This document shows positions 27,500-36,363 of a DNA stretch of 64,000 nt, piece by piece. The stretch spans positions 28,265 through 92,264 of the forward strand of contig NZ_BATQ01000147.1 in the NCBI RefSeq assembly GCF_000739635.1. The letters run 5' to 3'. Below the pieces are notes generated by a model that worked only from the letters and a program-made list of their open reading frames with translations, made no database searches and was not told where the DNA came from. The number at the start of each line of letters is the position of its first letter. The stretch's first letter is position 1. The stretch is from Verrucomicrobium sp. BvORR034 (GTDB lineage: Bacteria; Verrucomicrobiota; Verrucomicrobiia; Verrucomicrobiales; Verrucomicrobiaceae). A program made the position numbers and the translations under genes.

Positions 27500-29431
27500 A
27501 TGAACGAGGAAAAGCCCAGCCCCAGCAGTGACTTTCAAGGTCTCATCAAGCCGCCCAGCTTCCTCGGGCTGCGGGTGGACCGCCAGAGCTTGATCAAACA
27601 CTTTTTCACAGGAAGCGCCGCCGTCACGATCCTGACGCTCTTCCTGATCATGTACTCCCTGCTCAAAGAGGGCACGGGGTTCATTCCCACCTACCAGTTT
27701 GAACTGAAGGTGTACCGCCAGGCCGGCCTTGAGTTCTGCGACTTCATCCAGAAGCCTCTCACGGAAAACACCGCGCTCCTGAGCAAACTGAACCGCGCTG
27801 TCAACGCAGACACCGCCACCCTCACCCAGAAGGCCCAGGTCCGCCGTGATGCCCTGTTCCTGGCCAAAGGACGGGTTGAGGAAAAAACAGCCCGCCTGCG
27901 TGAGGCCGTGACAGAGGCCGTCGAAACTGCCAATACCCCTCCGGAAAAACTCGCACAGGCCCGCCAGGCGCTCAATGAGGCGAACGCAAAGGCCGTGGGA
28001 GAAGAGGCCTTCCCGGATGTGTACAGTGCGGAAGAACGCCGCCAGATCGCGTCCGATCTCGGCACTCTGCAGCCTGATGCCGCCGAACCTCCCGCGATCA
28101 TCAAGACCTTGAGCGCCGAGTTCGCCGAACAAGACCGCATCGCCAAGGAAAAGTACGCGGGTTTCCTCGAAGCCGTCGAAGCCTTCGAAGAGGCCACCGA
28201 ACCGATCGTGGAGCTTCATGACGGGATCGCCGAGCTGGCCAAGTCCACCAAGGAAGCCGCGGTACAACAGCACATGGCCGAGGATGCCAAGGCCCAATTG
28301 CTGGCCGCCGCTGAATCCGCCAAGACCCCCGAAGCGAAAGCCAACTTCCAGAAAGAAGCGGATGCGACCTCGCTGGAGGCCATCGACTACAAAGGCAAGA
28401 TCGAGCCCATCGTGGCCAAGCTTCCCGAGTATGAGGCCATGGTCCCGACCTATGTTGCCGCCATCAAGGCCGCAATGGAAAAGGTCCCCCAGAAGGGTGA
28501 AACCAAGGAGTCCACCGCACTGATCAACGAAGTGCGCAAGCAGCTCCCCAAGCACCTCACTCATGCTGAGGAGTCCCCGGCCCTGATGAAAGCCTGGCAG
28601 TGGGACAAGCCCATTCCGATGGTTCAAGCCCTTACCGCCTTCCTGTTCGGCGGCGACTGGATTACCAACAGCTCCTGGCAGGACTTTTACGGTGTGGTGC
28701 CCCTGCTGACCGGCTCCCTCCTGATCGCCGTGATCGCCCTGGTCATCGCCCTGCCCTTGAGCGTCGGCGCCGCGATCTACACGAACCAGTTCGCCTCGCC
28801 GCGCGAGCAGGAGCTCATCAAGCCCTTCATTGAATTCATCCAGGCCATCCCCTCCGTAGTGCTCGGCTTCATCGGCATCTCAGTGGTGGGCGACCTCATC
28901 AAGGAGACCAGCAATGTGGCCTGGTTGCAATGGATCCCCGGCTTCCCCGTCCAGGAACGCCTGAACATGTTCAACGCCGGCCTGCTGCTCGCCCTCATGG
29001 CCATCCCGACGATGTTCAGCCTCGCCGAGGACGCCATCCAGAACGTGCCCCGCGCCTTCAGCGAGGCGAGCGAGGCTCTGGGTGCCACGAAGCTCCAGAC
29101 CGTCTTTCGCGTGATCTTCCCCGCCTCCCTCTCCGGGGTGTTCGCCGCGATGCTCCTCGGTCTGGGCCGCATCATCGGTGAAACAATGGTGGTGCTCCTG
29201 GTCGCAGGCAACCGAATCGCCATCCCGGACTTCTCCGACGGCATCGGAACGGTCTTCCAGCCGGCCCACACCCTTACGGGCATCATTGCCCAGGAACTGG
29301 GTGAGGTGTCCAAGGGCAGCTCCCACTGGCAGGCGCTCTTCATGGTGGGCATCCTCCTGTTCACCATCTCGCTCCTCATCAACTTCGTCTCCCGCAAAGT
29401 CGTGAAGCGTTTCCAGCTTCCCAAGATCTGA
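27500..29431 (+). CDS. pstC: Phosphate ABC transporter permease PstC with large extracytoplasmic insertion
   Basis: The protein has 643 residues, about twice the usual 300-320. After the first helix (about 33-53, FFTGSAAVTILTLFLIMYSLL) comes an insertion of some 300 residues (about 62-385), rich in Ala, Glu, Lys and Gln and almost certainly helical. The normal permease follows: FYGVVPLLTGSLLIAVIALVIALPLSVGAAIY, FIEFIQAIPSVVLGFIG, and the EAA-type loop SEASEALGATKLQTVFRVIFPASL. The insertion lies on the periplasmic side by topology. It is followed by pstA on the same strand. The permease half is secure; the role of the insertion is unknown. Confidence 0.92.
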   Translation: MNEEKPSPSSDFQGLIKPPSFLGLRVDRQSLIKHFFTGSAAVTILTLFLIMYSLLKEGTGFIPTYQFELKVYRQAGLEFCDFIQKPLTENTALLSKLNRAVNADTATLTQKAQVRRDALFLAKGRVEEKTARLREAVTEAVETANTPPEKLAQARQALNEANAKAVGEEAFPDVYSAEERRQIASDLGTLQPDAAEPPAIIKTLSAEFAEQDRIAKEKYAGFLEAVEAFEEATEPIVELHDGIAELAKSTKEAAVQQHMAEDAKAQLLAAAESAKTPEAKANFQKEADATSLEAIDYKGKIEPIVAKLPEYEAMVPTYVAAIKAAMEKVPQKGETKESTALINEVRKQLPKHLTHAEESPALMKAWQWDKPIPMVQALTAFLFGGDWITNSSWQDFYGVVPLLTGSLLIAVIALVIALPLSVGAAIYTNQFASPREQELIKPFIEFIQAIPSVVLGFIGISVVGDLIKETSNVAWLQWIPGFPVQERLNMFNAGLLLALMAIPTMFSLAEDAIQNVPRAFSEASEALGATKLQTVFRVIFPASLSGVFAAMLLGLGRIIGETMVVLLVAGNRIAIPDFSDGIGTVFQPAHTLTGIIAQELGEVSKGSSHWQALFMVGILLFTISLLINFVSRKVVKRFQLPKI

Positions 29432-29490
29432 CCCCGAAGCGATTGGTTCTTTCCTAAAACCAGAGATTGAGACCACCCTCTCCTGCTCCC

Positions 29491-30627
29491 ATGCACGCAC
29501 CCGCCACTTCAGCCCTGCTGGAAAACCCCTTTGCGAAGCGCAGGTCGCACCGCGAGACCTACGAGTTCATCGTCAGGTCCGTCTTGCGCGGCGCCACGTA
29601 CCTCATCCTGTTCGCCACCGCGGCGATCTTCCTCCACATCATTGTCAAAGGTTCGCCCATCCTGTTCCAGGCCAAGGCCCCTTTCATCAATGTGGAGTTC
29701 CTCACGAAGCTGCCTGAAACCCTCCACGTGCTGGAGGACAAGCAGGGCCACATCTACAAGACCGACCCGAAAGGAGCGGATGCCATCAAGCATCAGCTCG
29801 GTGACAACCTCCGCCAGGAAAAGACCATCTCCTATTCCGGCGGCGGCATCCTCGGTCCCATCGTAGGCACCTTCCTGCTGGTGCTGGTCTGCATTGTGAT
29901 TGCCCTCTTCTTGGGCATCTCGTCTGCGATCTACCTCAGTGAATACGCCAAGCCCGGCAAGTTCATTGAGTGGGTACGGCTGGCCATCCTGAACCTCGCC
30001 GGTGTGCCTTCCGTGGTCTTCGGCCTCTTCGGTCTCGGGGTCTTCGTTCTGGCTGCTCCCGTCTTTACCAACACCCCTCTGGATCGAGCCCTGCTGGTGA
30101 TTCCGCTGGGATTCACCCAGATGAGCTTCCAGGGATGGGACACGAGTGTCCTGAGCGGTGCCTTCACCCTCGCCTTCGTCATCCTTCCGGTCATCATCAC
30201 CGCCAGTGAGGAGTGCCTCCGCGCGGTGCCGATGGGCTTCCGCGAGACTTCCCTTGCTCTGGGCGCCACCCGCTGGCAGACCATCTGGCGCAGCGTTCTC
30301 CCCTTCGCCATGCCGGGCATCCTGACCTCCAGCATTCTGGGCATCGCCCGCGCCGCTGGCGAGACGGCCCCGATCATGTTCACCGCAGCCCTGGCGTTCA
30401 AAGACAAGCTGCCCTGGCAGGGTGAAGCAGGCTTCGGCGGCGTCTTCACAGAATCCGTACAGGCCCTTCCCTATCACATCTACACCCTGGCGGCCCGCAT
30501 CCCGCAGAATGAATACTCGGAGCGTGCCCAGTATGGTTCCGTTTTCGTCTTCCTCGTTCTCGTCATGACCCTTGCCACCGCTTCGGTCTTGCTCCGTCGT
30601 AAACTCCGCGCCAAATACAAATGGTAA
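29491..30627 (+). CDS. pstA: Phosphate ABC transporter permease PstA
   Basis: The protein has 378 residues from ATG 29491; a TTG at 29467 is the longer alternative. It is the second permease half. Hydrophobic helices begin at about residue 35. A periplasmic loop (about 60-115) is longer than usual. The core is [43 protein letters not shown], and the EAA loop [29 protein letters not shown]. Its stop overlaps the pstB start (ATGGTAA), so the two are translationally coupled. Confidence 0.94.
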   Translation: MHAPATSALLENPFAKRRSHRETYEFIVRSVLRGATYLILFATAAIFLHIIVKGSPILFQAKAPFINVEFLTKLPETLHVLEDKQGHIYKTDPKGADAIKHQLGDNLRQEKTISYSGGGILGPIVGTFLLVLVCIVIALFLGISSAIYLSEYAKPGKFIEWVRLAILNLAGVPSVVFGLFGLGVFVLAAPVFTNTPLDRALLVIPLGFTQMSFQGWDTSVLSGAFTLAFVILPVIITASEECLRAVPMGFRETSLALGATRWQTIWRSVLPFAMPGILTSSILGIARAAGETAPIMFTAALAFKDKLPWQGEAGFGGVFTESVQALPYHIYTLAARIPQNEYSERAQYGSVFVFLVLVMTLATASVLLRRKLRAKYKW

Positions 30628-31469
30628 CCGCCGAACCACCCCAAAAAGCCGTGGAAGTTCTCAAAACTACCGAAACGAAATCGGTCGAGACACCCGAGGC
30701 CGCCCCTACCGGGGAGACCATGATTTCCGTTCGGAACATGGACTTCAACTACGGAACCAAGCGCGCCCTCCATGGCATCAACATGGAGATCCCTTCCCGC
30801 CAGGTCACCGCATTCATCGGTCCCTCAGGTTGCGGCAAGTCCACCCTCCTGCGCTGCTTCAACCGCATCAACGACCGCATCGCCGGAGCTCACATCTCTG
30901 GCGGCCAGGTGGTCATTAAAGGCAAGAACATCTATGATGCCGATGTGGATACGACCCAGCTCCGCCGTCAGGTGGGCATGGTGTTCCAGAAGTACAACCC
31001 CTTCCCCAAGAGCATCTACGAGAACGTCGTGTACGGCCTCCGCATCAACGGTGTGAAGAAGAAGTCCGACCTGGATGACGCCTGTGAGTACGCCCTGAAG
31101 GCCGCGGCCCTCTGGGAGGAATGCAAGGACCGTCTGAAGGCCAACGCCTTCGGCCTCTCCGGTGGCCAGATGCAGCGCCTTTGCATCGCCCGTGCCGTGG
31201 CCGTCAAGCCGGACGTGCTGCTCATGGATGAGCCCTGCTCCGCCCTTGACCCCATCGCCACCCTCAAGGTGGAAGAACTCATCGTGGATCTGAAGAAGGA
31301 CTACACCGTGGTCATCGTCACCCACAACATGCAGCAGGCCCGCCGCGTGGCGGAACTCACCGCCTTCATGTATCTGGGAGAGCTCATCGAGTTCGCTGAA
31401 ACTGACCAGATCTTCGGCAATCCCCAGCAGAAGAAAACGGAAGACTACGTCCGTGGTCAGTTCAGCTGA
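30621..31469 (+). CDS. pstB: Phosphate ABC transporter ATP-binding protein PstB (first copy)
   Basis: The protein has 282 residues with an N-terminal extension of about 33 residues before the ABC core ([12 protein letters not shown]). Walker A is GPSGCGKST, the Q-loop region [19 protein letters not shown] is PstB-specific, the signature is LSGGQMQRL, Walker B is [13 protein letters not shown], and the H-switch is VIVTHNM. It overlaps pstA by seven bases. A second pstB follows 57 bp downstream. Confidence 0.95.
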   Translation: MVTAEPPQKAVEVLKTTETKSVETPEAAPTGETMISVRNMDFNYGTKRALHGINMEIPSRQVTAFIGPSGCGKSTLLRCFNRINDRIAGAHISGGQVVIKGKNIYDADVDTTQLRRQVGMVFQKYNPFPKSIYENVVYGLRINGVKKKSDLDDACEYALKAAALWEECKDRLKANAFGLSGGQMQRLCIARAVAVKPDVLLMDEPCSALDPIATLKVEELIVDLKKDYTVVIVTHNMQQARRVAELTAFMYLGELIEFAETDQIFGNPQQKKTEDYVRGQFS

Positions 31470-31526
31470 TCACTCCGCCGCCCTCCCTCCCATTTCCGGC
31501 AAAAGAGTGCGAACCCTCCCTGCCCC

Positions 31527-32357
31527 ATGACTCAAACAGTCGCCCCTCCTTCCGTGTCCAGTTCCTCCGCCAGCACTGCTGCTGCGTCGTCCGCGACCAC
31601 GCAGCCGCTGCTGAAGATCAATGAAGTGGATTTCGCTTATGGTGCCCGCCAGACACTCTTCGGAGTCAACATGGGCATCGCCCAGCGCGAAGTCACGGCT
31701 TTCATCGGCCCCTCCGGTTGCGGCAAGTCCACCCTGCTGCGCTGCATCAACCGCATCAACGACATGATCGAAGGTGCCCGCATCACCAAGGGCAACATCA
31801 CCCTGGGGAATGTGGACATCAACCACCCGGACCTCGATGTCATCGCCTTGCGCCGCAAGGTCGGCATGGTGTTCCAGAAGTACAATCCCTTCCCCCGCAG
31901 CATCTTCGAGAACGTCGCCTACGGTCTCGAAGTGGCAGGCATGAAGAACAAGAAGCTCATCGCTGAGACCGTGGAACGCAGCCTGCGTTCCGCGACCCTC
32001 TGGGAAGAAGTGAAGGATCGCCTTCATGAAAGCGCCCTGGGCCTCTCCGGTGGTCAGCAGCAGCGTCTCTGCATCGCCCGCACCCTTTCCGTGAGACCGG
32101 AAGTGGTGCTCATGGACGAGCCCTGCGCCGCGCTGGACCCGATCGCCACCGCGAAGATCGAGGAACTCATCCACCAGCTCAAGAAGGACTACACCATCGT
32201 CATCGTGACCCACAACATGGAGCAGGCCGTCCGCGTCTCTGACAAGACTGCCTTCTTCTACCTGGGCAAGTTGATCGAGTTCAACAACACCATGACCCTC
32301 TTCTCCACCCCGGAGAACGAACAGACCGAGCGCTACCTGAGCGGCCGCATGGGTTGA
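31527..32357 (+). CDS. Phosphate ABC transporter ATP-binding protein PstB (second copy)
   Basis: The protein has 276 residues. The ABC motifs are complete: [49 protein letters not shown] and [10 protein letters not shown]. It differs clearly from the first copy, so this is an old duplication or an acquired paralogue. Both are intact. PstB normally acts as a homodimer; a PstB1/PstB2 heterodimer or condition-specific use is possible. It is the last gene of the operon, before a strong terminator. Confidence 0.93.
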   Translation: MTQTVAPPSVSSSSASTAAASSATTQPLLKINEVDFAYGARQTLFGVNMGIAQREVTAFIGPSGCGKSTLLRCINRINDMIEGARITKGNITLGNVDINHPDLDVIALRRKVGMVFQKYNPFPRSIFENVAYGLEVAGMKNKKLIAETVERSLRSATLWEEVKDRLHESALGLSGGQQQRLCIARTLSVRPEVVLMDEPCAALDPIATAKIEELIHQLKKDYTIVIVTHNMEQAVRVSDKTAFFYLGKLIEFNNTMTLFSTPENEQTERYLSGRMG

Positions 32358-32391
32358 TCTCCCGCACAGAGAGATTCTACGATGTCTTGGG

Positions 32392-32418
32392 AAAAGGGAG
32401 CACACCGCTCCCTTTTTT
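32392..32418 (+). terminator. Terminator of the pst operon
   Basis: A 10-bp stem (AAAAGGGAGC and GCTCCCTTTT) has loop ACACC and continues into a T-run. It is 35 bp past the second pstB stop. Confidence 0.88.
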
Positions 32419-32546
32419 CATGCCTGCGCATCATCGGCCTCCACGCAAACTGACCGCAGCCCACGGCAAAGTCGCATCACATCGCCCGCCGCAGCCGATG
32501 AACACAATTCCTGGGCGGGAAGAGCCAAGGTCCGGGACATTGCCGA

Positions 32547-33773
32547 ATGTCTTCTTGTCAGCTCCGGCAAGCCCCCTCACCCGCCAAGGTCCTGCCCGCC
32601 CGGAAGGTCTCGACACGCATTGAGGAGCTGGATGCCCTGCGAGGTCTGGCGCTGGCGGGCATCCTGGTGGTGAACATCATGGCCTTTGCCTCGCCCTACT
32701 ATGGAAGCGGCGTGATCGATCCCCAGTTCGCCGATGTGTGGAGCCAGGGGGCACGGTGGATCATCGCCCTGTTGTTCGAGACCAAGTTCTACCTTTGGTT
32801 TGCCTTCCTGTTCGGCTACAGTTTCACGCTCCAGACCGACTCGCTTGAGCGCAGCGACAGAGCGGTTGTGCAAGCGCTCCTCAGACGCATGGCCGGTCTT
32901 TTGATCATTGGCATCCTTCATGGTGCCCTGTTGTTTCAGGGTGACATCCTGACGCTCTACTCCCTCTGCGGCCTGGTCTTGATCTGCATGAGAAACGTTG
33001 CAGACCGAACCGCCCTCCAGACCGCTGGTTGGCTGGTGGCCATCACCGCCTTTCTCTGGGCGGCCGTGGGCATGATCCTCCTGGCTGTGGGAGAGGTCAC
33101 CGATGCCACCGCCGTGTATGCAGAGGTGCAAGAAGCCCTCGCTGCCTGGCAGGGCCCTGTGACAAGCGTTCTGGTTCGCCGTCTGCATGAGTGGACCACC
33201 AGCGGGTTGGGCCTCTTCTTGATTCAGGGGCCAACCTCCCTGGCGATGTTCCTCCTCGGCATGGTGGCCGGCCGCCATCACCTGCTGCGCCGCCGGGCCG
33301 CCAGCGAGCTGTTCTGGTGGAAAATTGTCCGGCAGGGCATTGTCATCGCCCTCCCTTGCGCCGCCTTGTACGCAACCTCGACCGTCTTCGCGGGTGGCAC
33401 TGGGGGGGAGATCTTGGGGCTCGCCTTTGGGCTGCTCACCGCCCCATTCCTCACTGGCACCTTCATCTTCGCCTCTACGTCCGCAATGGGTTCCCGCTGG
33501 GGCCGTCGCATCATGGATTGCCTGGCTCCGGCAGGCAGCATGGCATTGTCCAACTACCTCCTTCAGTCAGCCGTGTGTGCGTGGCTTTTCACAGGGTATG
33601 GACTGGGGCTGATGGGAAAGGTTTCCCCTCTCCAGGCCGCCGCTCTGGCCGTGTCCATCTATCTCGCCCAACTCGCCCTGAGCATCGCCTGGCGTAATCG
33701 GTTCGACCAGGGGCCGATGGAGATGGTGTTGCGCGCGATCACGTATCTTGAGTGGAAAGTGCCAAAGGGATAG
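32547..33773 (+). CDS. DUF418 (YeiB-like) membrane protein
   Basis: The protein has 408 residues with about ten hydrophobic segments. The N-terminus RIEELDALRGLALAGILVVNI is the heparan-alpha-glucosaminide acetyltransferase-like start seen in YeiB/DUF418 proteins. The DUF418 C-terminal block (GSMALSNYLLQSAVCAWLFTGYGLGLMG..) is also present. The family is thought to act as membrane acyltransferases, but no substrate is established. It is monocistronic by appearance, after the pst terminator. Confidence 0.85.
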   Translation: MSSCQLRQAPSPAKVLPARKVSTRIEELDALRGLALAGILVVNIMAFASPYYGSGVIDPQFADVWSQGARWIIALLFETKFYLWFAFLFGYSFTLQTDSLERSDRAVVQALLRRMAGLLIIGILHGALLFQGDILTLYSLCGLVLICMRNVADRTALQTAGWLVAITAFLWAAVGMILLAVGEVTDATAVYAEVQEALAAWQGPVTSVLVRRLHEWTTSGLGLFLIQGPTSLAMFLLGMVAGRHHLLRRRAASELFWWKIVRQGIVIALPCAALYATSTVFAGGTGGEILGLAFGLLTAPFLTGTFIFASTSAMGSRWGRRIMDCLAPAGSMALSNYLLQSAVCAWLFTGYGLGLMGKVSPLQAAALAVSIYLAQLALSIAWRNRFDQGPMEMVLRAITYLEWKVPKG

Positions 33774-34208
33774 CGGTGCTGACGCGCACGCCATTCACCC
33801 GCTGGATGCCCACTGTAGGAGAACCGTCTCGGTTCTTGTTCTTGTAAGACCATTGCGTCATCAAGAGCCGGGACGGCTCTTCTACCTTTCCGAGCGATCC
33901 TGCTGAATGCCTGTTGGCCAATCGCACAAATGTTTCTCATCTCCAGCTCCCCCCGCACCTTTCGAGTTCATGAGATAACGTGCGCAGGGCACCAAGAGCC
34001 ACCACAGTGGATTGCGATGCCAGGGTTACGCTCCTGGCGTCTCGTCGCACCCCAAAAAGACCTACCGCCCCGAACCCGGAGGGTTCATGAGATAACGCGC
34101 CACGCAAATCCAAAATCCAAAATCCAAAATCCAAAATCCAAAATCCAAAATCCAAAATCCAAAATCCAAAATCCAAAATCCAAAATCCAAAATCCAAAAT
34201 CCAAAATC
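33774..34208. other. Intergenic region with several repeat types
   Basis: No gene is seen here. It holds a paired-hairpin element (33814-33888), two copies of the 15-base sequence GTTCATGAGATAACG (33966-33980 and 34083-34097), and a heptanucleotide array (34106-34209). An open frame runs across it on the plus strand only because the heptamer lacks stops. Confidence 0.7.
33814..33888. repeat. Pair of inverted hairpins (REP/BIME-like)
   Basis: Hairpin 1 has AGAACCG and CGGTTCT arms around TCT (33820-33836), preceded by GTAGG. Hairpin 2 has AAGAGCCG and CGGCTCTT arms around GGA (33863-33881), followed by CTACCTT. Gene order within the unit is the same as in the 995-1059 element: one hairpin, a 20-30 base spacer, then its near reverse complement. 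Confidence 0.7.
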
Positions 34209-34209
34209 C
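34106..34209. repeat. Heptanucleotide tandem array (AAAATCC)n
   Basis: There are fourteen perfect 7-base units plus a six-base partial first unit. On the minus strand the unit reads GGATTTT. The array ends exactly at the stop codon of the minus-strand esterase. Perfect units suggest recent or ongoing slippage. Confidence 0.9.
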
Positions 34210-35096
34210 TACTTCAAATACTTGTCAAACCAGTCCCCCATCGCCTTCGCCGTCTCATCCAACCACGGCTGGCTCATCCAGAACGGATGGGGTGCCTCTT
34301 TCAAGGTCACCAACTCGGTGGGTACGCCGGCCGTACGCAGCTTCTCCTGCATTTCGGCACGCCCCACCTTCAGCGTGTCCTTCTCCCCCTCAATGTACAG
34401 GGTCGGGGGGCTGCCTTTGCCCGCATGGGTGATTGGCGACGCCTCCACATAAGTGGCCTTCTTTTCGGCAAATTTCCCAAAGAAAAGAACGGCACTCTCC
34501 GCATTCTTTTCCTTGTTCGCTTCAACCAGATCCATCGTGGCCGCCATGACCACGCAGGCCTTGATGGCGGTGGACTGCTCCGGATTTCCACCCGTGCCTT
34601 CCAGCGCATTCACCTCGCCGGTCATGCCCGTCAGACCACTCAAATGCCCGCCCGCGGAGCCACCTGCGCAGCCGATCCGCGCGGGATCAATCTTGTACTC
34701 TCCCGCATGGGCCCGCAGAAATCGCAGAGCCGCCTTGCAGTCGTGCAGCGCGGCCGGATAGGGCGCGTCCGTGGACAAGCGGTATGCGACCTGGGCCACC
34801 ACATAACCACGCGCCGCCAAACGCTCGGCCAGAGGCTTGTCTGCCTCCACCTGACGCTTCTGCCAGCCGCCGCCGTGAATCAGTAGCACCGCGGGATATT
34901 TGCCCTCAGCCTTGGGCACATAGATGTCCAGCAGCACCGGGTATCCACCTGGCTTGGAACACTCCACCTTCTCGTGCAGCGCCAGGGTCTCAGGCAAAGC
35001 AGGCGACACCTTCTTCCACTTGGGTTTCGTGTCGGTTTGCGAATAGGCAGCCGAGGCTGCGGCCAGAGCAAGAAAGGCAACAAGGGCAAGTTTCAT
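34209..35096 (-). CDS. Exported alpha/beta-hydrolase (esterase/lipase, BD-FAE-like)
   Basis: The protein has 295 residues from ATG 35096 with a signal peptide (MKLALVAFLALAAASAAYSQ). It has the oxyanion motif HGGGW, the nucleophile G-G-S-A-G-G, an Asp in IEGEKDTL and the catalytic His in EAPHPFW. It resembles carboxyl or acetylxylan esterases. It lies 29 bp after the alcohol dehydrogenase gene, so it is probably the last gene of the reductase operon. Its stop abuts the heptamer array, so slippage there would alter the 3' untranslated region and not the protein. Confidence 0.86.
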   Translation of the reverse strand: MKLALVAFLALAAASAAYSQTDTKPKWKKVSPALPETLALHEKVECSKPGGYPVLLDIYVPKAEGKYPAVLLIHGGGWQKRQVEADKPLAERLAARGYVVAQVAYRLSTDAPYPAALHDCKAALRFLRAHAGEYKIDPARIGCAGGSAGGHLSGLTGMTGEVNALEGTGGNPEQSTAIKACVVMAATMDLVEANKEKNAESAVLFFGKFAEKKATYVEASPITHAGKGSPPTLYIEGEKDTLKVGRAEMQEKLRTAGVPTELVTLKEAPHPFWMSQPWLDETAKAMGDWFDKYLK

Positions 35097-35125
35097 GGCA
35101 AGGAAACAACTAGATGATGAACTGA

Positions 35126-36244
35126 CTACAGCGCCGCCCGGTAGATCGCGGCAAAGTCCGCCTCGGAAACCGGTCGGGGATTGAAATTCGCAGTCCATTG
35201 CTTGGCGGCACCTGCTGCCAGGCCTGGAACATCCGCCTCGGTCACACCCAGTTCAGAAAGCCGGACACTGAGGCCGGCGGCGCGGAGCCAGTGCTGCACC
35301 TGCTCTGGCAAATGCTCTCCGTAGGCGGCATAGATGCTCGCGATCTCCGAACGCTCAGAATTGAAACGGATGACGTGCGGAAGCATCAACCCCACGGCCT
35401 GACCGTGCACGGTGCCGAACTTGGCGGTCAGGGGATTGGCACAGGAATGCGCCGCGCCGAGCATGGAATTCTCAATCGCTGTGCCGGCAAAGGCTGCTCC
35501 CAGCAACATGAATGAACGCGCCTCCTGGTCGGTGGGAGACTCCAGCACGCGGTCAAATCCCGCCCGCAGATAGCGGAAGGATTCGAGGGAATACAGCGCA
35601 GAGACCGGGTTGCGCTTGGTGGTCACCGCCGTTTCCAAGGCATGCGCGATCGCATCGATGCCTGTGACGGCCGTGACCTTGTGTGGTTGCGAAATCGTGA
35701 GCTCCGGATCCAGGATGGCTACCGCAGCAGCGGCCTTGGGATCGCCACAGGCCATCTTGACGTGCGTTTCCTCGTCCGAAATCAACGCGAAGCTCTGGCA
35801 CTCACTGCCGGTGCCGGAGGTGGTGGGAATCGCGATCAAAGGCAGCATCGACTGGGTGGCCTTGCCCACGCCCCAATAGTCCTGCATGCGCCCTCCGTTG
35901 GTGAAGATGAAGTTGCAGCCCTTGGCAGTGTCCATGCTGCTGCCCCCACCCAGGCCCACGAGGATGTCCGCCCGGAAATCCCGCGCGGCAGCCACACACT
36001 CATCCACATCCCGCGTCGAGGGGTTTTCATGCACCTGGTCAAAGAGCTGCGTTTCCAGTCCGGCCGCCTGAAGCGACTGGATGGCCCGCGCTGCGTGGCC
36101 TGCTTTGACAATGCCGGAATCCGAAACCACCAGCACCCGGCTCCCCCCCAGATCTGAGGCCAGGGCGCCTAGCTTCTGCAGGGTGCCCGCACCAAACACC
36201 AGACGGGTGCGGGGATGATGGTCAAACGCGTTCAAATCGGTCAC
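35126..36244 (-). CDS. Iron-containing (group III) alcohol dehydrogenase
   Basis: The protein has 372 residues from GTG 36244. The NAD(P)-binding GLGGGSSMDTAKG is at about 97-109, and the Fe-ADH blocks TGIDAIAHALE, GAAHSCANPL and GTVHGQAVGLMLPHV hold the metal ligands. It probably reduces an aldehyde to an alcohol. The upstream genes make an aldehyde by inference, so it would complete acid-to-alcohol reduction. A pair of hairpins (36279-36326) lies between it and the aldehyde dehydrogenase-like gene. Confidence 0.9.
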   Translation of the reverse strand: MTDLNAFDHHPRTRLVFGAGTLQKLGALASDLGGSRVLVVSDSGIVKAGHAARAIQSLQAAGLETQLFDQVHENPSTRDVDECVAAARDFRADILVGLGGGSSMDTAKGCNFIFTNGGRMQDYWGVGKATQSMLPLIAIPTTSGTGSECQSFALISDEETHVKMACGDPKAAAAVAILDPELTISQPHKVTAVTGIDAIAHALETAVTTKRNPVSALYSLESFRYLRAGFDRVLESPTDQEARSFMLLGAAFAGTAIENSMLGAAHSCANPLTAKFGTVHGQAVGLMLPHVIRFNSERSEIASIYAAYGEHLPEQVQHWLRAAGLSVRLSELGVTEADVPGLAAGAAKQWTANFNPRPVSEADFAAIYRAAL

Positions 36245-36278
36245 GGTGGGTTGGTTTTATGCTTGGGATTGCAATGTC

Positions 36279-36326
36279 ACGCAGGCAGGCCGAAGCCTGC
36301 GTCCACCCTCGTGCAGGAGGGCGGAC
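36279..36326. repeat. Two adjacent hairpins between operon genes
   Basis: The first hairpin is ACGCAGGC and GCCTGCGT (36279-36302, 8-base loop). The second pairs GTCC-A-CCCTC with GAGGG-C-GGAC (36301-36326). They fill most of the 119-bp gap between the aldehyde and alcohol dehydrogenase genes and lack a T-run. Confidence 0.6.
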
Positions 36327-36363
36327 GGCTCTATTGGGTCAATTCTCTCAATCGCGGCCCGGT

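Noticed and set aside
34106..34209. CRISPR array
   Set aside because: Units are seven bases with no spacers; this is a simple tandem array.
33930..34886. Open frame of 318 residues with NPKSKIQ repeats
   Set aside because: The repeats are the heptanucleotide array read in three frames; the rest is antisense to the esterase.
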